DNA of 64,000 nucleotides from Maratus speciosus (Eukaryota > Arthropoda > Arachnida > Araneae > Salticidae). A program made the position numbers and the translations under genes. Under the pieces are notes generated by a model. The model ran no database searches and was not told the DNA's origin. It worked only from the letters and a program-made list of their open reading frames with translations. Below are positions 22,095-33,839 of the stretch, piece after piece. The stretch's first letter is position 1. Each line of letters starts with the position of its first letter. The stretch is from contig OZ010786.1 in the NCBI GenBank assembly GCA_963932465.1, positions 540,519,073 through 540,583,072 on the forward strand. The letters are read 5' to 3'.

Positions 22095-22517
22095 TTATAT
22101 TATATTATCTGGAAAGGTCAATAGAATCGTATTAAAGGAAAACACGAAGAACAGGAACAAAACAATATGCAAAACAATGCAAAAACAATAATAAAAAAAA
22201 TTCGTTAGTTACACTTAGTAGTACACATATATTTTGAAGGTTTCGCAGTATGTGACGAAAAATAAACTAGTTTTTAAATTTCTTTCGCATAAAACATATA
22301 TTTTACCATATATGTTTTCTATAAAACAAGTATTTATTTATAGTAAAAAAGTGTTGCATTTTGAAATTAAATGAGAGTTATTTAGTGTTTAAAGTGTACA
22401 TAAAAATAATTCATCAACAGTCGGTATTACTTAATTTTTATTTTGTCCGTTAACATCATATGTGTGTTTTGTAAATACATAAGTATGAAATATTTTGTAA
22501 AGTGTTGAAATATTGCA

Positions 22518-22559
<42 letters not shown>

Positions 22560-23112
22560 CAGTAATAGCCATTATAATTTTTAAAAAATGACATATATTT
22601 AAAAGTGAACCATTTATACATAGCACTTTAAAACGTCTGGTCAACAGTTCTTTTATTACTAAAGCCATCTATACAAAATATTTCTGATTAAGAAGAAAAA
22701 TAAATCAAAGACTAACAAAACGAAAGGTTCCAATAATGAACTGTAATATGTTACAGACACTGTGTCAAAGTGATGTGTCTTAAAAACGCTTTCAAGTAAA
22801 GCGCTACAACTGAAAAATACGCATAAGCATTTAATCTAATTTTAAGTACACTTCATTATAAATAAATAAACGGTCACGTTGGAGTATTACTCGCGCGCAG
22901 AATGTTCCGTACAATAAATATATGAATTATTAACTGTATTATTTAAAAAAAATCGTTGCTAAAAGAATAATAAGCTTTCGTAAAAAAATATACAATGTAG
23001 GATTTTGTATAAACTATAGCTGTATATACTAGAAAAAAATGAGCTGTGCATATATAACGTTATCAATTTAGGATGGCGGGGAGTCTGCCACTTGTTATCG
23101 TAAGATATATTT
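22095..23112. other. AT-rich stretch with an (AT)18 microsatellite
   Basis: (AT)n at 22521-22556. Otherwise non-coding, with no termini recognised. Confidence 0.5.
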
Positions 23113-23126
23113 GGGGGGGGGGGGGG
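23113..23126. repeat. G homopolymer (14)
   Basis: An uninterrupted G run, one of several G/C runs unusual for DNA this AT-rich. Confidence 0.95.
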
Positions 23127-23818
23127 AGGTTTGCTTTTTGATATTGTTATCAATTTTGATCCAACCAAACTTTTCTTTTTCAGAAATTTTTTTTCTTTAT
23201 ATCCAAATTGTCTGTTATCTTTATTATTATTTTTTTATATGTTTTTGAGAAAATACAAAGCAATTATTAAAACCATTAAATGTATATACATTTCACTGTA
23301 AAATTTGGAATACGCCAACGTTTGACATTCGTGTTCTTCTGCCATATGGGCATATAATTCGTTGTTAGATAAATCAAGAACGTAATATGTAGGAAATGAT
23401 AATTTCGTTTACCAGTAAAGAAATACAAAGAATGTTGTCCACTGTTTTATTGACAGGGCTGCAGAAGCGACTATTTTTCTATTCTGTTCCTACCTTTATT
23501 TTTTTAAATCGATTTTGTGTAGAATATTTCTCTTGCAAATTTTCTCGAACAATATATCAATAACTTTTATTTTGAGAAAGTTGTGTAAGGTAGAATTAAG
23601 AAATTAGTTACTTGTGGCAGCCTTGAATTGATAAGTTCTGTGTTTACCCTCCGTTTGCCTGGAGCTAGTGCAAGAAGAGAATATTATTTTTGAAATTTGT
23701 GTAACAGTATGCTATTATTAAATACTTTTAAATATTAATTAGCTCTTTTAGATGTTGTTTGATATAAATTTATTTCATTTATTGATATTTTATTGACTTC
23801 TTGAAACCGTAAAGTACC

Positions 23819-24046
23819 CAACTAATAAATGTATAATAATATATGTATGTCACTGTAAGCGTATAAACGAATGAAAAATAATATAAAAATGAAATAATTT
23901 TTAGACATCTACAAGGATATCAGCAACTAATAAATGTATAATCGCATGTGTATGTCACTTTAAGAGTATAAAAAGAAAGGAAAAGAATGTAAAAATGAAA
24001 AAAAAGTAGACATTGATAATGATATCATCGGATGGGGGGGGGGGGG
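23819..24046. repeat. Two tandem units of about 115 bp ending in G13
   Basis: ACTAATAAATGTATAAT recurs at 23821 and 23936, and TATGTCACT, AGTATAAA/GCGTATAAA and AAAAATGAAA-type landmarks follow in both copies. The second copy runs into a G13 tract (24034-24046). Confidence 0.75.
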
Positions 24047-26545
24047 TGACGAATGATAACTTATAACATCGTAAGCAGGCGTAGGGGGTCCAAAATTAGC
24101 AAAATGTTCATTAAGTTTTATATCTAATAGGCCAAAGTATGAATGGGTATACGATAAATGTTCACAGAGATATGAAACCTAAATAGCATCAAATATTGCT
24201 ATTTTGTATAACGGTTTTTTTAATCTTATCCTAATCCTTTTTTTATGAATTTAATTCGGTACTGACAATAAAAGTAGACACATTTACTCTGCATTTGGCA
24301 TTTCATAAAACTAAATTTGGCTTGGTAATAATGTTTTCCTTTTACAGTGTAGCTAAATCAAAACAAATATTCAAAGTTTAAACTTGGCATTGTACTTAGC
24401 GCGCTTCGAAAAAAGGTCGCAAAGTTGTAACGCCCCTTGGTCCATCCCCAGTTTTTAAAGATAGTTTTTTAATTAACTTTTAAAGACACAAAAGACGTAT
24501 TGAGAGATCGCCTCAATGGAAAGTAGTTGCGAATTCCATAGTATTTATGAAATTAATTCTAATTAAATTAGTCTGTTTTTAACAATTAGACGTTTATTTC
24601 TTTTATACTGCTACTGGGCATTACATTACACAAATATATCATTAAAAGCTGTTATCAAGGCTGTAAAAGCTGATGGTACATATCCTGTGTCGTCCCTGTC
24701 ATTATGTATGTGCAAAGCATCCGTAACTTTAAGGTTTAATATCTCGGCTAATTACGGACGATATTTTTTGGGAATCACTATCATCAATGCTTTTATACTT
24801 CTTCTACGATAGGTACCACCAGCGATATTCAACACGTTTGTTCGCAATCACACACAATCGAAATTTGTGTATAACGGAAAAAATGCGCTTTTCTCAAAAA
24901 CTATGTGACCTGGGGTAATCACTATAATTTCCCTGCAAGGTTTAAATTACCGTTTACTCCGTCTTATTTTTTTCATACTTTTAGTTTCAGTACATTCGGA
25001 AATAGATGGGGGGGGGACATATTATCGCACCACATTTTCTGCGATATCTTTGAAAATATAATACCTAAAATTAAAAGAAATGTATTTTTTGGTTCAGCGT
25101 TACGAAATCTTTACAACGATACCCCACATGATATAATTTTTTTTTTCAAGTAACTTAATTATCTCCTCTACATTTTCCCTAAATATATTAGTGAATGTTT
25201 AATAATATGTAAATATGTAGGTCATTGGTCTTTATTACTTCCCACATTTTGAAGTTTCCACGTTCCATAGTTTACGAGTAAATTGGCTATAACAGGCAGA
25301 CAGACCGACTCTTAAGTGATCTTATAATGGCTCCGTTTTCAATATTTAAGTACGGGACCCTAAAACTGATCTTAATCCTAATTCTAGTGCATTTCATAAT
25401 TTTAAAGATACTAAGAGACTCTTATTCAGATACACAAAATTTTATAACACACCATTTATATCAGTGTCACATTCCTAACAATGCATAAATTATTAGATAA
25501 AATCTTTCGCAATTAGAATTCGCTGCTGGAAATTTCTTACATTTATATTATCGTATGCATTCGCATTTCCGTCACAATAAAAAATTAAAAAATCATTTAC
25601 TATGTTAAACATTTTATATCAATGCAAATAGTGATCTTTATCTCAGAAATGTATCCACCTAGCAGTATTTTGTTCCTTATTTGTGCCATTGTCTTTTTAA
25701 TATCTAATTATATACACAAATTAGAACAGGCGTGATATGAATAAATTCATTAAAAAATATTCTAACAATACATTTATTATAAATGATTTTTTTTTTTTTT
25801 TTTTTTTTCATTTAGGTTGCAAAAAAGAAATTAAATGAAAATGTGCTTCTGAATTATTTCAATTCATTCACAAAGTATTTTTCTTTCTTCTTTAAGCATA
25901 AATGAATAGGAAAATGGGGAAACTTTATGTTTAAGTTATCTTCATTTCCTAATTTCTTTTTCATTGATCACTGAAAGAAAGAACCAGTTTATCATACACG
26001 ATGCATGGAAATGACAGTAGTGAAAAAAAGCAAAGGGAAACGTGATGAATTCTGAGGATTGCAGACAAATACAAATGTAAGCCTCATCAACAGTTAGGAT
26101 GTGTAAGCTTATATATTTAGCTGTATGGAAAAAAAATGGGTAAAACGTAAAGTAGAGAAAAATTCAAAATATATTTGGTAGGATACATGTATATACGATG
26201 AATTAAACAACATATAATATAGCAATAAATTAAACAATATTTTTTATGCAAAAAAATCAATTTTATGTATAAACTTATTTGATTTAGGAAGGTATTAAAA
26301 ACTTATTTCAGTTCGGTTCATTATTCGGTACTTTCATTATTCGGTTGATTTTCTTTAATCAATGAAAAAAGAGAAAGACATTTATAATTCATAGTGTCAG
26401 GAAATGATAGCAGAAAAGAAGACAACGAAAACATCAGTAATATTCAGAGAAAAATATAAAAATTATCATAATATGTTGCGACCAAAATTACCGCATGTAA
26501 ATTTCTTATACACATGTAGCAGTCTTTGAAAACATCATGTTTTAG

Positions 26546-26591
<46 letters not shown>

Positions 26592-27517
26592 AAATGTATT
26601 TAAGATGAGTTCATCAAAAAATAGCTCATTAAACAATATATTTTTTATTCAAACCTCGTTATACAATTCCTCATTTCTAATATAATTTCATTGTATCCTT
26701 ATTTCTAATAATGATTTTCCTATTCCTTGCAAGATTTAATATTATTCAAAACATTTAATGAAATCACAACGAATTTTTAAAATAAAAAATATTATTGAGG
26801 AAATTAACTTAAGTCAACTAGAACTTTCAATTATTTTTTCTATAATTTTTGGTTAAAAGCACCAGTATGAATTAAATTTATACATTTGAAAAATAAATAA
26901 TGTCACATATCTAATACAATATATAAATTGTCAAATCTTGCATTTATTAAATATTTATTGAAATGTTTAATTCTTAAATAAAAATGTAATTTAATGATTA
27001 AATCTGTATTTTTTTATTATTATCGGATCAATTTTTAAAATCTAATCTTAAATCGATATTTTATTTAAAAAATAATAATAAATAAAAAAATTGATACTTT
27101 TGAATAGAAAAAAAATTTGAAATGCAGAAATACTTTTCAAATGTCAAAAACAAATATATGATATTTATTTTGAAATAGTTTTATATCAGGCATAAATGAA
27201 ATTTTCAATTTAAAAATATTTTTTATTGTAATATTGAAATGGTGTTTCTATATTCAAATTTCTAAAATCATTTTTTATACCATAGATGTAAATATAAGAT
27301 TAAGTTCTTAAAACTATCTTTCTTTTATTTTAAAAAAAATATCTAGGTTTAAAGCTTTATGAAAAGAATTTTCTTTCCAGTATTTAATTGTTTAAGCTTT
27401 TTTTAATAAAGAAAATATTAAGTAAAATTTTCTTTATATTCCTTATATGTTTTAGAAGTACCAGTAGTCGTTTATTGCAAAATGACTTTTTATGTAATAT
27501 TAGCAATATTATATATA
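24047..27517. other. AT-rich stretch without recognisable genes
   Basis: Contains G9 at 25008-25016, T22 at 25787-25808 and T40 at 26549-26588. The blocks near 25960-26090 and 26350-26470 look like very diverged copies of each other. The 82-codon plus-strand frame at 24905-25153 shows no family motif and is not called. Confidence 0.4.
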
Positions 27518-27830
27518 ATAAAACACTAATACTACAATATATATTAAAACACACATACACACATACATAACGCCTGCATTCAACAGTTAAAGGTATATAT
27601 AAATCTTATACAGACATACAAACAATAAATACAATAAACCCAACTGGAGTGAAAAATTAGCCAGAGCCAGGAATCGATTCCTGGCTCTGGCTAATTTTTC
27701 ACTCCAGTTAGGTTTATTGTATTTATTGTTTGTATGTCTGTATAAGATTTATATATACATTTAACTGTTGAATGCAGGCGTTGTGTATGTGTGTTTTAAT
27801 ATATATTGTAGTATGAGTGTTTTATTATAA
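27518..27830. repeat. Palindrome made from the SINE-like unit
   Basis: Arms of about 155 bp are reverse complements around the centre GAATCGATTC (27671-27680). The right arm is the B-box-to-tail part of the tRNA-derived unit that is repeated downstream; the left arm is the same sequence inverted. The junction falls exactly in the B-box (TTCGATTCC), so each arm lacks the A-box half. Confidence 0.85.
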
Positions 27831-27955
27831 TTATTGTAGTTCGATGTTATAGTAAAATCTATTCATCGTTGTCCGGTCATCCAAGGCTGTCGTATAGATG
27901 GCTGGTGACTTCCCTAACATGGTCTATTAGTGAGAAATTGCAGACTCAGACATCG

Positions 27956-28026
27956 GCCGGAGTAGCTCAGTGGTTAGGGCAGCAGGCTTATATACTGTAG
28001 TCCCGGGTTCGATTCCTGGCTCTGGA
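27956..28026 (+). tRNA. tRNA-like head of SINE unit 1
   Basis: 71 nt with acceptor GCCGGAG/CTCTGGA (last pair lost), D stem GCTC/GGGC, T arm CCGGG-TTCGATT-CCTGG, and good A and B boxes. The anticodon stem is impaired (GCAGG against ACTGT), and the loop CTTATAT would read TAT. More likely a SINE promoter region than a functional tRNA. Confidence 0.5.
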
Positions 28027-28298
28027 TAATTTTTCACTCCAGTTGGGTTTATTGTATTTATTGTTTGTATGTCTGTATAAGATTTATATATACATTTAAC
28101 TGTTGAATGCAGGCGTTATGTATGTGTGTATGTGTGTTTTAATATATATTGTAGTATGAGTGTTTTATTATAATTATCGTAGATCGATGTAATAGTAAAA
28201 TCTATTCATCGTTGTCCGGTCATCCAAGGCTGTCGTGTAGATGGCTGGTGACTTCCCCAGCATGGTCTATTAGTGAGAAATTGCAGACTCAGCCATCG

Positions 28299-28369
28299 GC
28301 CGGAGTAGCTCAGTGGTTAGGGCAGCAGTCTTGTATACTGTGGTCCCGGGTTCGATTCCTGGCTCTGGC
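28299..28369 (+). tRNA. tRNA-Thr(TGT)-like head of SINE unit 2
   Basis: A full cloverleaf can be drawn: acceptor GCCGGAG/CTCTGGC (all 7 pairs, one G-T), D arm GCTC...GGGC, anticodon stem GCAGT/ACTGT with loop CTTGTAT (anticodon TGT), a 4-base variable loop, and T arm CCGGG-TTCGATT-CCTGG. Discriminator T, followed by AATTTTT. The D-arm and anticodon region resembles arthropod tRNA-Thr. Its place in a tandem repeat argues for a SINE head, but this copy keeps every stem. Confidence 0.55.
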
Positions 28370-28548
28370 TAATTTTTCACTCCAGTTGGGTTTATTGTAT
28401 TTATTGTCTGTAGGTCTGTATAAGATTTATATATACCTTTTAAATATTATATATATTTGTTTCTAAATAAATGAATCATACATTTAAAAATCCGAAATTC
28501 GACAGCTGAATTCGTGCATTAGAAAATTTAGAAAATTGTTTTTAACTA

Positions 28549-30138
28549 TATCTCATATTCAAAATATTAGAATAACTGTGAAAAAGTAATAAGAAAGAAA
28601 TATTTTCATTTATTTATTTTTTATACTATGTAAATGCAATTAAATTTCTGATAAATTACATCTGGAATGTTTAGATAAGATTTTAACATGTACAAAATAT
28701 AAAATACAGTACAATAAATTCGGTATACAGCTTTAAGAAACACATCATAATATTAGAATAAAATTTAGATTGGTTCAAAATATTAGACTATTTTTTTTTT
28801 TTCGCAACAATATTACCTTATGAATATGAAGTAAATTGTAGTTAATATTTTGTAACATACCCTTTAGCTTTCGTAAGAGCGTAAATCGATCTTGCATACT
28901 ATATACAAGGTGTTTACAAACATTTCTAATAGTATTTGTCCAAATAGACTTTATACGTGCCACTAACTCAGTTTTACTTGAAGGAAGATTTTCTTGGACT
29001 CACTTCTTCATTATACACCATACGTTTTCGATGGGATTAATGGAAATGGGATGGGTCTGGTGAGTTTGGTGCCTAAGGATGCACCTTAATGTTGCGTTGG
29101 CGGAACTAATTCTTAGTTGACACCGATGTATACGATGAAGCTAAATCTTTTTGAAAGATGAAATTATCTTCAAATAAAACTTCTGATGATGGAATCATGT
29201 AATATTCCAAAATCTCTTGATATATCTGAGAGTTAACCTTTTCGTAGACGATGCATAACTTTCCAGATCTTTCTGCACTCATGCAACCCCAAACCTTGAC
29301 ACTAGCAGCAAATTTTACGGAACGTTTAAGGCATTCTTTATCGAATGATTATTGCTTCATTCTCCAAACTCGAATACATTGATCACCATTTGAAAGACAA
29401 AACCTACTTTGATCAATATATAATATAATTTTCTAATCTTCTTCGCTCTATAAACGTCTTGATTTATACCAAGTCAATCTTATACGCTTTTGTTTTGCAG
29501 TCGTGAGTAGTTTTGTTTTCGGTGCACGAGATTCAAACTTAAATTTATGAAGACTTCTTAATGTTGTCGATGTAGAAACTTCAACTCCTTCTTCTTTCTA
29601 TTTTCGGTGTAAGAATCGCACACTTTTAAAACGGTTTTTTTAATTATACGCTTCATTTTTCTGTCATCTCTAGCAGATATTTTTTGGTTTTCGGCCGACA
29701 TTTCCGAGATTGTTTTGAAATTTTCAATTTTTTGATTATTGTGTTAGTATTTTACTATTGCACTCACACGACCCATTTTAAGATGAAAAAGCAAACAAAC
29801 TGCTAAAATAATATTGATTTTAAATAAAATCGCCTGAATTTAATCAATGATGCTACCAGTTATGAACTGATGATAATTAAAGGAGAATTAATGTGAAATA
29901 TTCTAATATTTTGAACCACTTGAATAAATAATCTAATATTTTGACTTTTCAAAATATTTTTTTTCAATTAATCTTTTCAATAATGGTATTAATTTTAAGA
30001 TAATAAATAAGTTTAATTAACAATATGTTTTTAATAAAAGCATCGTTTGCATATTTCCATTAAAAGAGATTAAATTACCAAACGATAATTTTAATTTGTA
30101 AAAAAATAATAATATTCTAATATTTTGAATATGAGCTG
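28549..30138 (-). mobile_element. Degenerate Tc1-like element with IR/DR termini
   Basis: The outer ends are inverted: CTCATATTCAAAATATTAGAATA at the left (from 28552) matches the complement of 30109-30135, with TA outside both. Inner repeats of the same core are at 28771-28790 (GGTTCAAAATATTAGAC) and at about 29899-29945 (two copies of CTAATATTTTGA). This doubled-repeat layout is the IR/DR type known in some Tc1-like elements. Length is 1590 bp, normal for an autonomous element, but the minus-strand transposase gene is broken. Confidence 0.8.
28775..29776 (-). pseudogene. Tc1-like transposase, multiply frameshifted
   Basis: From the minus-strand ATG at 29774-29776 the fragments follow the family order. 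SARDDRKMKRIIKKTVLK is the end of the paired-like domain. IDQSRFCLSNGDQCIRVWR stands at the first catalytic D (usual S-D-E). SVKVWGCMSA is the central block. IFQKDLASSYTS carries the second D. NPIENVW carries the E at about 29019-29039. The C-terminus LVYSMQDRF ends at 28775. Several stops and frameshifts separate these pieces. All three catalytic residues are still readable, so it died by indels rather than loss of the active site. Confidence 0.75.
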
Positions 30139-30718
30139 TATATCAGCAGTTCCTACGATTTATTATTGTGTAACCTGCCTTCAAGTTTCATAATTTTTCA
30201 AGACCCATCTAAAGTGTTTTTGATTATGCTGTATGATGTGTGCAAACGTTCTACTATGTCTTTTTATAGAGCGTTTTGCGTAATATATCCTCATGGAAAA
30301 TAAAAGTTTGCTCAAATCATACGAGTAGAAAGAATGATACTTACTATTAATGTGAAAATGGAGTTATGAAAACTTTTATTACGTTAAAATATGGTTATTG
30401 GTAAATATATAATAAAAAATACAGTTTAAACGTAAATGTGATTTTTTTTAATTGGTTTTCTCCGTGGAAAGCGTCAGTGTCGGCGATGAAAATATTTTAT
30501 TTTTACACGTCATTTTCTATATAAAGTTTTAAAAAATGCTGGTTCCTCACACAGTTATTTACGTCTATTTTTACGATATCATAATTTAAATTTGTAGTAT
30601 ATTTTTATATTTATTTTTGCAGCATAGAAAATTAATTATACATTTTTGTGGATCTCAACTTTCTGCGACATTGATCGCGTCTTACGAGTGTGTCATGACC
30701 ATAGTTTAAAAACACCTG

Positions 30719-30752
<34 letters not shown>

Positions 30753-31199
30753 CATAGCACTGAATAAAGCAGACAGAAATGCAAAAAATAAAAATCGTTT
30801 GTGCATAATATCTGTTATTCTAATAATTTGAAGATTTAACAAGTAACACAATAAACTATCTATTTCTCGGCATTTAGTACCTTATTTTTTACATTATCTC
30901 CCAGCATGTAAGTTTTAATTTATTTAACCTTTTTAGCCATTTCTTATAATTTTCTATCTGGTAAATAACGTTTCAAAACATATAACTTTTACTTTTTAAT
31001 CCATTAATTTCGTTCCTTAAGTTATTAAAGCCTTAATAAGCAATCAATATAGAGTCATCAACGAAGTTGTCAAATATGCCAATTAAAAATAATTGAAATA
31101 AGTTTAATATCCTCAATGTTAATTTTAAAAGCATAAATCACTTTTGTATAAATTATTAAAATAATATATTATAAATAATATAAATTAATAGAATATTTG

Positions 31200-31253
<54 letters not shown>

Positions 31254-31803
31254 CAAATGCATGTTCGTTGAGTAGAATAATTTTTTAAATCATATGATTA
31301 CTATTTTTTAAATGTAAAAATGTATTACACTGAATGATTTCACTATAGTAGTAAATATTCTAATGAGGAATTAGGAGAAATCCAATGCTATATTTTATAT
31401 TTTTACAAGTCTATGAACTCCCCCTCCTCTATAAAAGGACAATGAACACACAAAACATACAATCATTCGAAAGATTCACAGATATACGAACACTACATGA
31501 TTTTTAAGAATATCCTCTATAAAAATGAAAGCATGCTCCTTATCATGTAGGAAAAAAACATAGTAATTAACAAAATCTTTAGAATTTACATATGTAATGT
31601 ATGAAAACTGCAGTTCTTCTTAAAAAGAATACTTCGTGAAATCAACATATCTAGCAGAAATGGTATAAATTGGATTATTGTCACATAGGTTCTGAAAATA
31701 ATAATCTCTTATATATCTCTCTCTTTAGTGTTTAACTGCACAATCTTAATGAAATGCAAAACCATCAATCAAGAATTGCCGATGTGCATGCATTTCTAAG
31801 GGG
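30139..31803. other. AT-rich stretch with two microsatellites
   Basis: (TA)14 at 30722-30749 and (CA)8(TA)18 at 31201-31252. No genes are recognised. Confidence 0.5.
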
Positions 31804-32052
31804 TTATTCATCTTCATCATAACACATATCCGCCATAGATTCATGCACAAATATTTGTAGAAAAGTGTTCGATGATGAGTCCAGCATCATCTTGCGTATA
31901 GCCCTGCGCTTGGTCCGTGCGATTACAATTTTTTTGAAGCATTCAAGAAAGCTGCCAAAGGGAAAGGATTCACAATCTGTAATAAGGTCCGACCAGCCGT
32001 TTAAGAATGTTTCCGAATCCAACCTCGGAGTATCTTCGCTCAAGGTATTCAC
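31804..32052 (-). CDS. Open minus-strand segment, unrecognised
   Basis: An 82-codon open stretch, less AT-rich than its surroundings, containing LDSETFLNGWSDLI, FLECFKKIVIARTKRRAIRK and an acidic end, ADMCYDEDE. No ATG starts it; the first codon of the open run is GTG, and an in-frame stop lies a little upstream. It could be the last exon of a gene or the tail of a transposase. The F-L-N-G-W-S word weakly recalls pogo/Tigger C-termini, but I cannot assign it. Confidence 0.2.
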   Translation of the reverse strand: MNTLSEDTPRLDSETFLNGWSDLITDCESFPFGSFLECFKKIVIARTKRRAIRKMMLDSSSNTFLQIFVHESMADMCYDEDE

Positions 32053-32148
32053 AATAAGTGGACCGCTTTAACAACCTCCTAAAGAACATTCAAGGAAAAC
32101 TTTAGGTAGATAATCAAGTTGAAAATTGCTCGTCAAACCTGGTAAATG

Positions 32149-32725
32149 AGGTGCGTTCGTACTATAACTAGTTTTATAAATATTTTTTGCACCGCATATT
32201 GTACTGAATGTATCTTTTAGTGCACTTCATAAGTGCATATCAATTTGATTTTGTTCGAAATGTTGTAACATCATTAATATGCACTTGCAATAAATTTTTC
32301 CCATTGGCCGTAATGTAACGGTAAACTTTTGATTGTACCTGTAATTAAACTATACATCCGATTTTCATAAAATTGGAAATGACTCGACAAAATTTTGCAG
32401 CAATTATACATATATTTAAAATTTCAGACCATTCGGGAGGCTGTAACATCACTAAAATGCACTTGCAATATTTTTTCCCATTGGCCGTAATGTAACGGAA
32501 AACATTTGTCTGCCCCTGTAATTAAACTATACATCCGATTTTCATAAAATTTTAAATGACTCGACACAATTTTGCAACAATTATATATTTATAATTTCAG
32601 AGTATTCGGTTGGGTAGTTTTTGCTCTGTAATATGAGGACGGACGGACAGACAGACAGAAGGTCAGACAGACGGACAGAACGATGACTATAGGTGCTACG
32701 TATTTATATAATTACGAACGCACCT
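32149..32725. mobile_element. Element with 13-bp perfect TIRs, internal tandem repeat and GACA microsatellite
   Basis: AGGTGCGTTCGTA (32149-32161) is exactly inverted at 32713-32725. Inside, a 178-bp unit occurs twice (TGTAACATCA at 32264 and 32442; shared CCCATTGGCCGTAATGTAACG and AACTATACATCCGATTTTC). A GGAC/GACA-type microsatellite follows (32637-32679). No coding. The tandem-unit-plus-GACAGACA layout is also seen at 38.9-39.4 kb. Superfamily unknown, and I see no clear target-site duplication. Confidence 0.6.
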
Positions 32726-32777
32726 ATAAAAGGGAAAAAATGTTCCGGTAAGATGATATATATATATAATATATATA

Positions 32778-33307
32778 CAGGGTGTTGCCGAATTCGACCG
32801 ACAAATTTAAAGGGTTGATAGTAGACGTCAAGGAGATTAAAAATTGCCATAGAACATGGGGTCGCAAAGCACTTATTTAGACACAAATACTGTATGTATC
32901 ATCCTACATGAGGTGGACTCGAAGGCAATACTTTTTGGAAAAATTTAAGGATAAGTACATTGTTTTGTATGCAATGTAATAAAACACAAAAGCTCTGAAA
33001 AAACGGGGTGCTCACGCAATCGAGGAAACCCTACAAACTGATAATCACAGTTCAAAATGTGGATATTCAAGTGGTAACTTGTACTACTTTATTGTGGTGT
33101 TATTATATTTCATGAAAGGTGAGTATGTCTATTAAAAGATTTAGTATAATATAGTTTACTTTTATGAAAGTTATAACCGTCAATCAAAGTTGGGTTGGGG
33201 TAGAAATCTTTGTATTTTTAATTAAATGGGTGGTGTGCGGCCTCATGTTTTATGGGAATTTTTCATTCTCTTGCTGCCTGATTTCATGCCTCTGCGGAAG
33301 CACCCTT
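32778..33307. mobile_element. Probable 530-bp non-autonomous Tc1/mariner-type element
   Basis: The left end CAGGGTGTTGCCG, preceded by TA, and the complement of the right end (AAGGGTGCTTCCG, TA outside) agree at 10 of 13 positions. The left arm, with GAATTCGACCGACAAATTT, resembles the 5' ends of mariner-related elements. No transposase motif is intact. The open segment at about 32985-33118, ending in a GTGAGT donor-like site, lies inside it, which weakens that segment as host coding. Confidence 0.4.
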
Positions 33308-33839
33308 TATATATTATGGTGGGTCGAAAAAACCTAAATGTTTATAATAGAAACATCATAGCGCGGGAATGTTGCCTTTTGTAAAAAGAATATATTTTTA
33401 AAATATTACATTGATCGGTTAATATCTTTTACCGCAGCAAAGGAACCAAAGCCCCGAAAAACCGAAAGAAACCATGGTTTTCGAATTTTTTTTTTAATTA
33501 TCAAATAATAGCAATTAAAATAGAATGCAAAAATATCACTAATTTAGCAGTAAAATTTCATTATGATTGATTACATTATATATTTTACTGCTGCAAAAAA
33601 GCCAATGTTTAAAAAAAAATGTTAAAATTAATTTTCAAATATTTCTAGATTTTCTATATTTCTAATACGTTGGAAAAGTTACTTTATGTTGTTAATTTCC
33701 CATCGTGATTGTTTATTGTGATCACTGTAATTCTATCAAAAATATCTGATCTGTGATAGAAACATCTGCAGCTGCCTGCAAGTATTTTTTCTCGCAGCTA
33801 GATTGTACTATTCCATTTGGTTAGTATTTTTGTAATATA

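Larger units (their letters stand above)
27676..28445 (+). repeat. Tandem tRNA-Thr-derived (SINE-like) units
   Basis: GATTCCTGGC occurs at 27676, 28011 and 28354, giving unit spacings of 335 and 343 bp. Each unit comprises a tRNA-like head, TAATTTTTCACTCCAGTT, a TTTATTGTATTTATTG tail, and an AT-rich spacer with GTTGTCCGGTCATCCAAGG. The first unit lacks its tRNA A-box half because of the palindrome junction, and the last fades by 28445. A TTTTT just after the tRNA-like part could terminate Pol III. Confidence 0.85.

Noticed and set aside
24905..25153. 82-codon plus-strand frame
   Set aside because: No recognisable motif. It includes translation of a G9 run and a T run.
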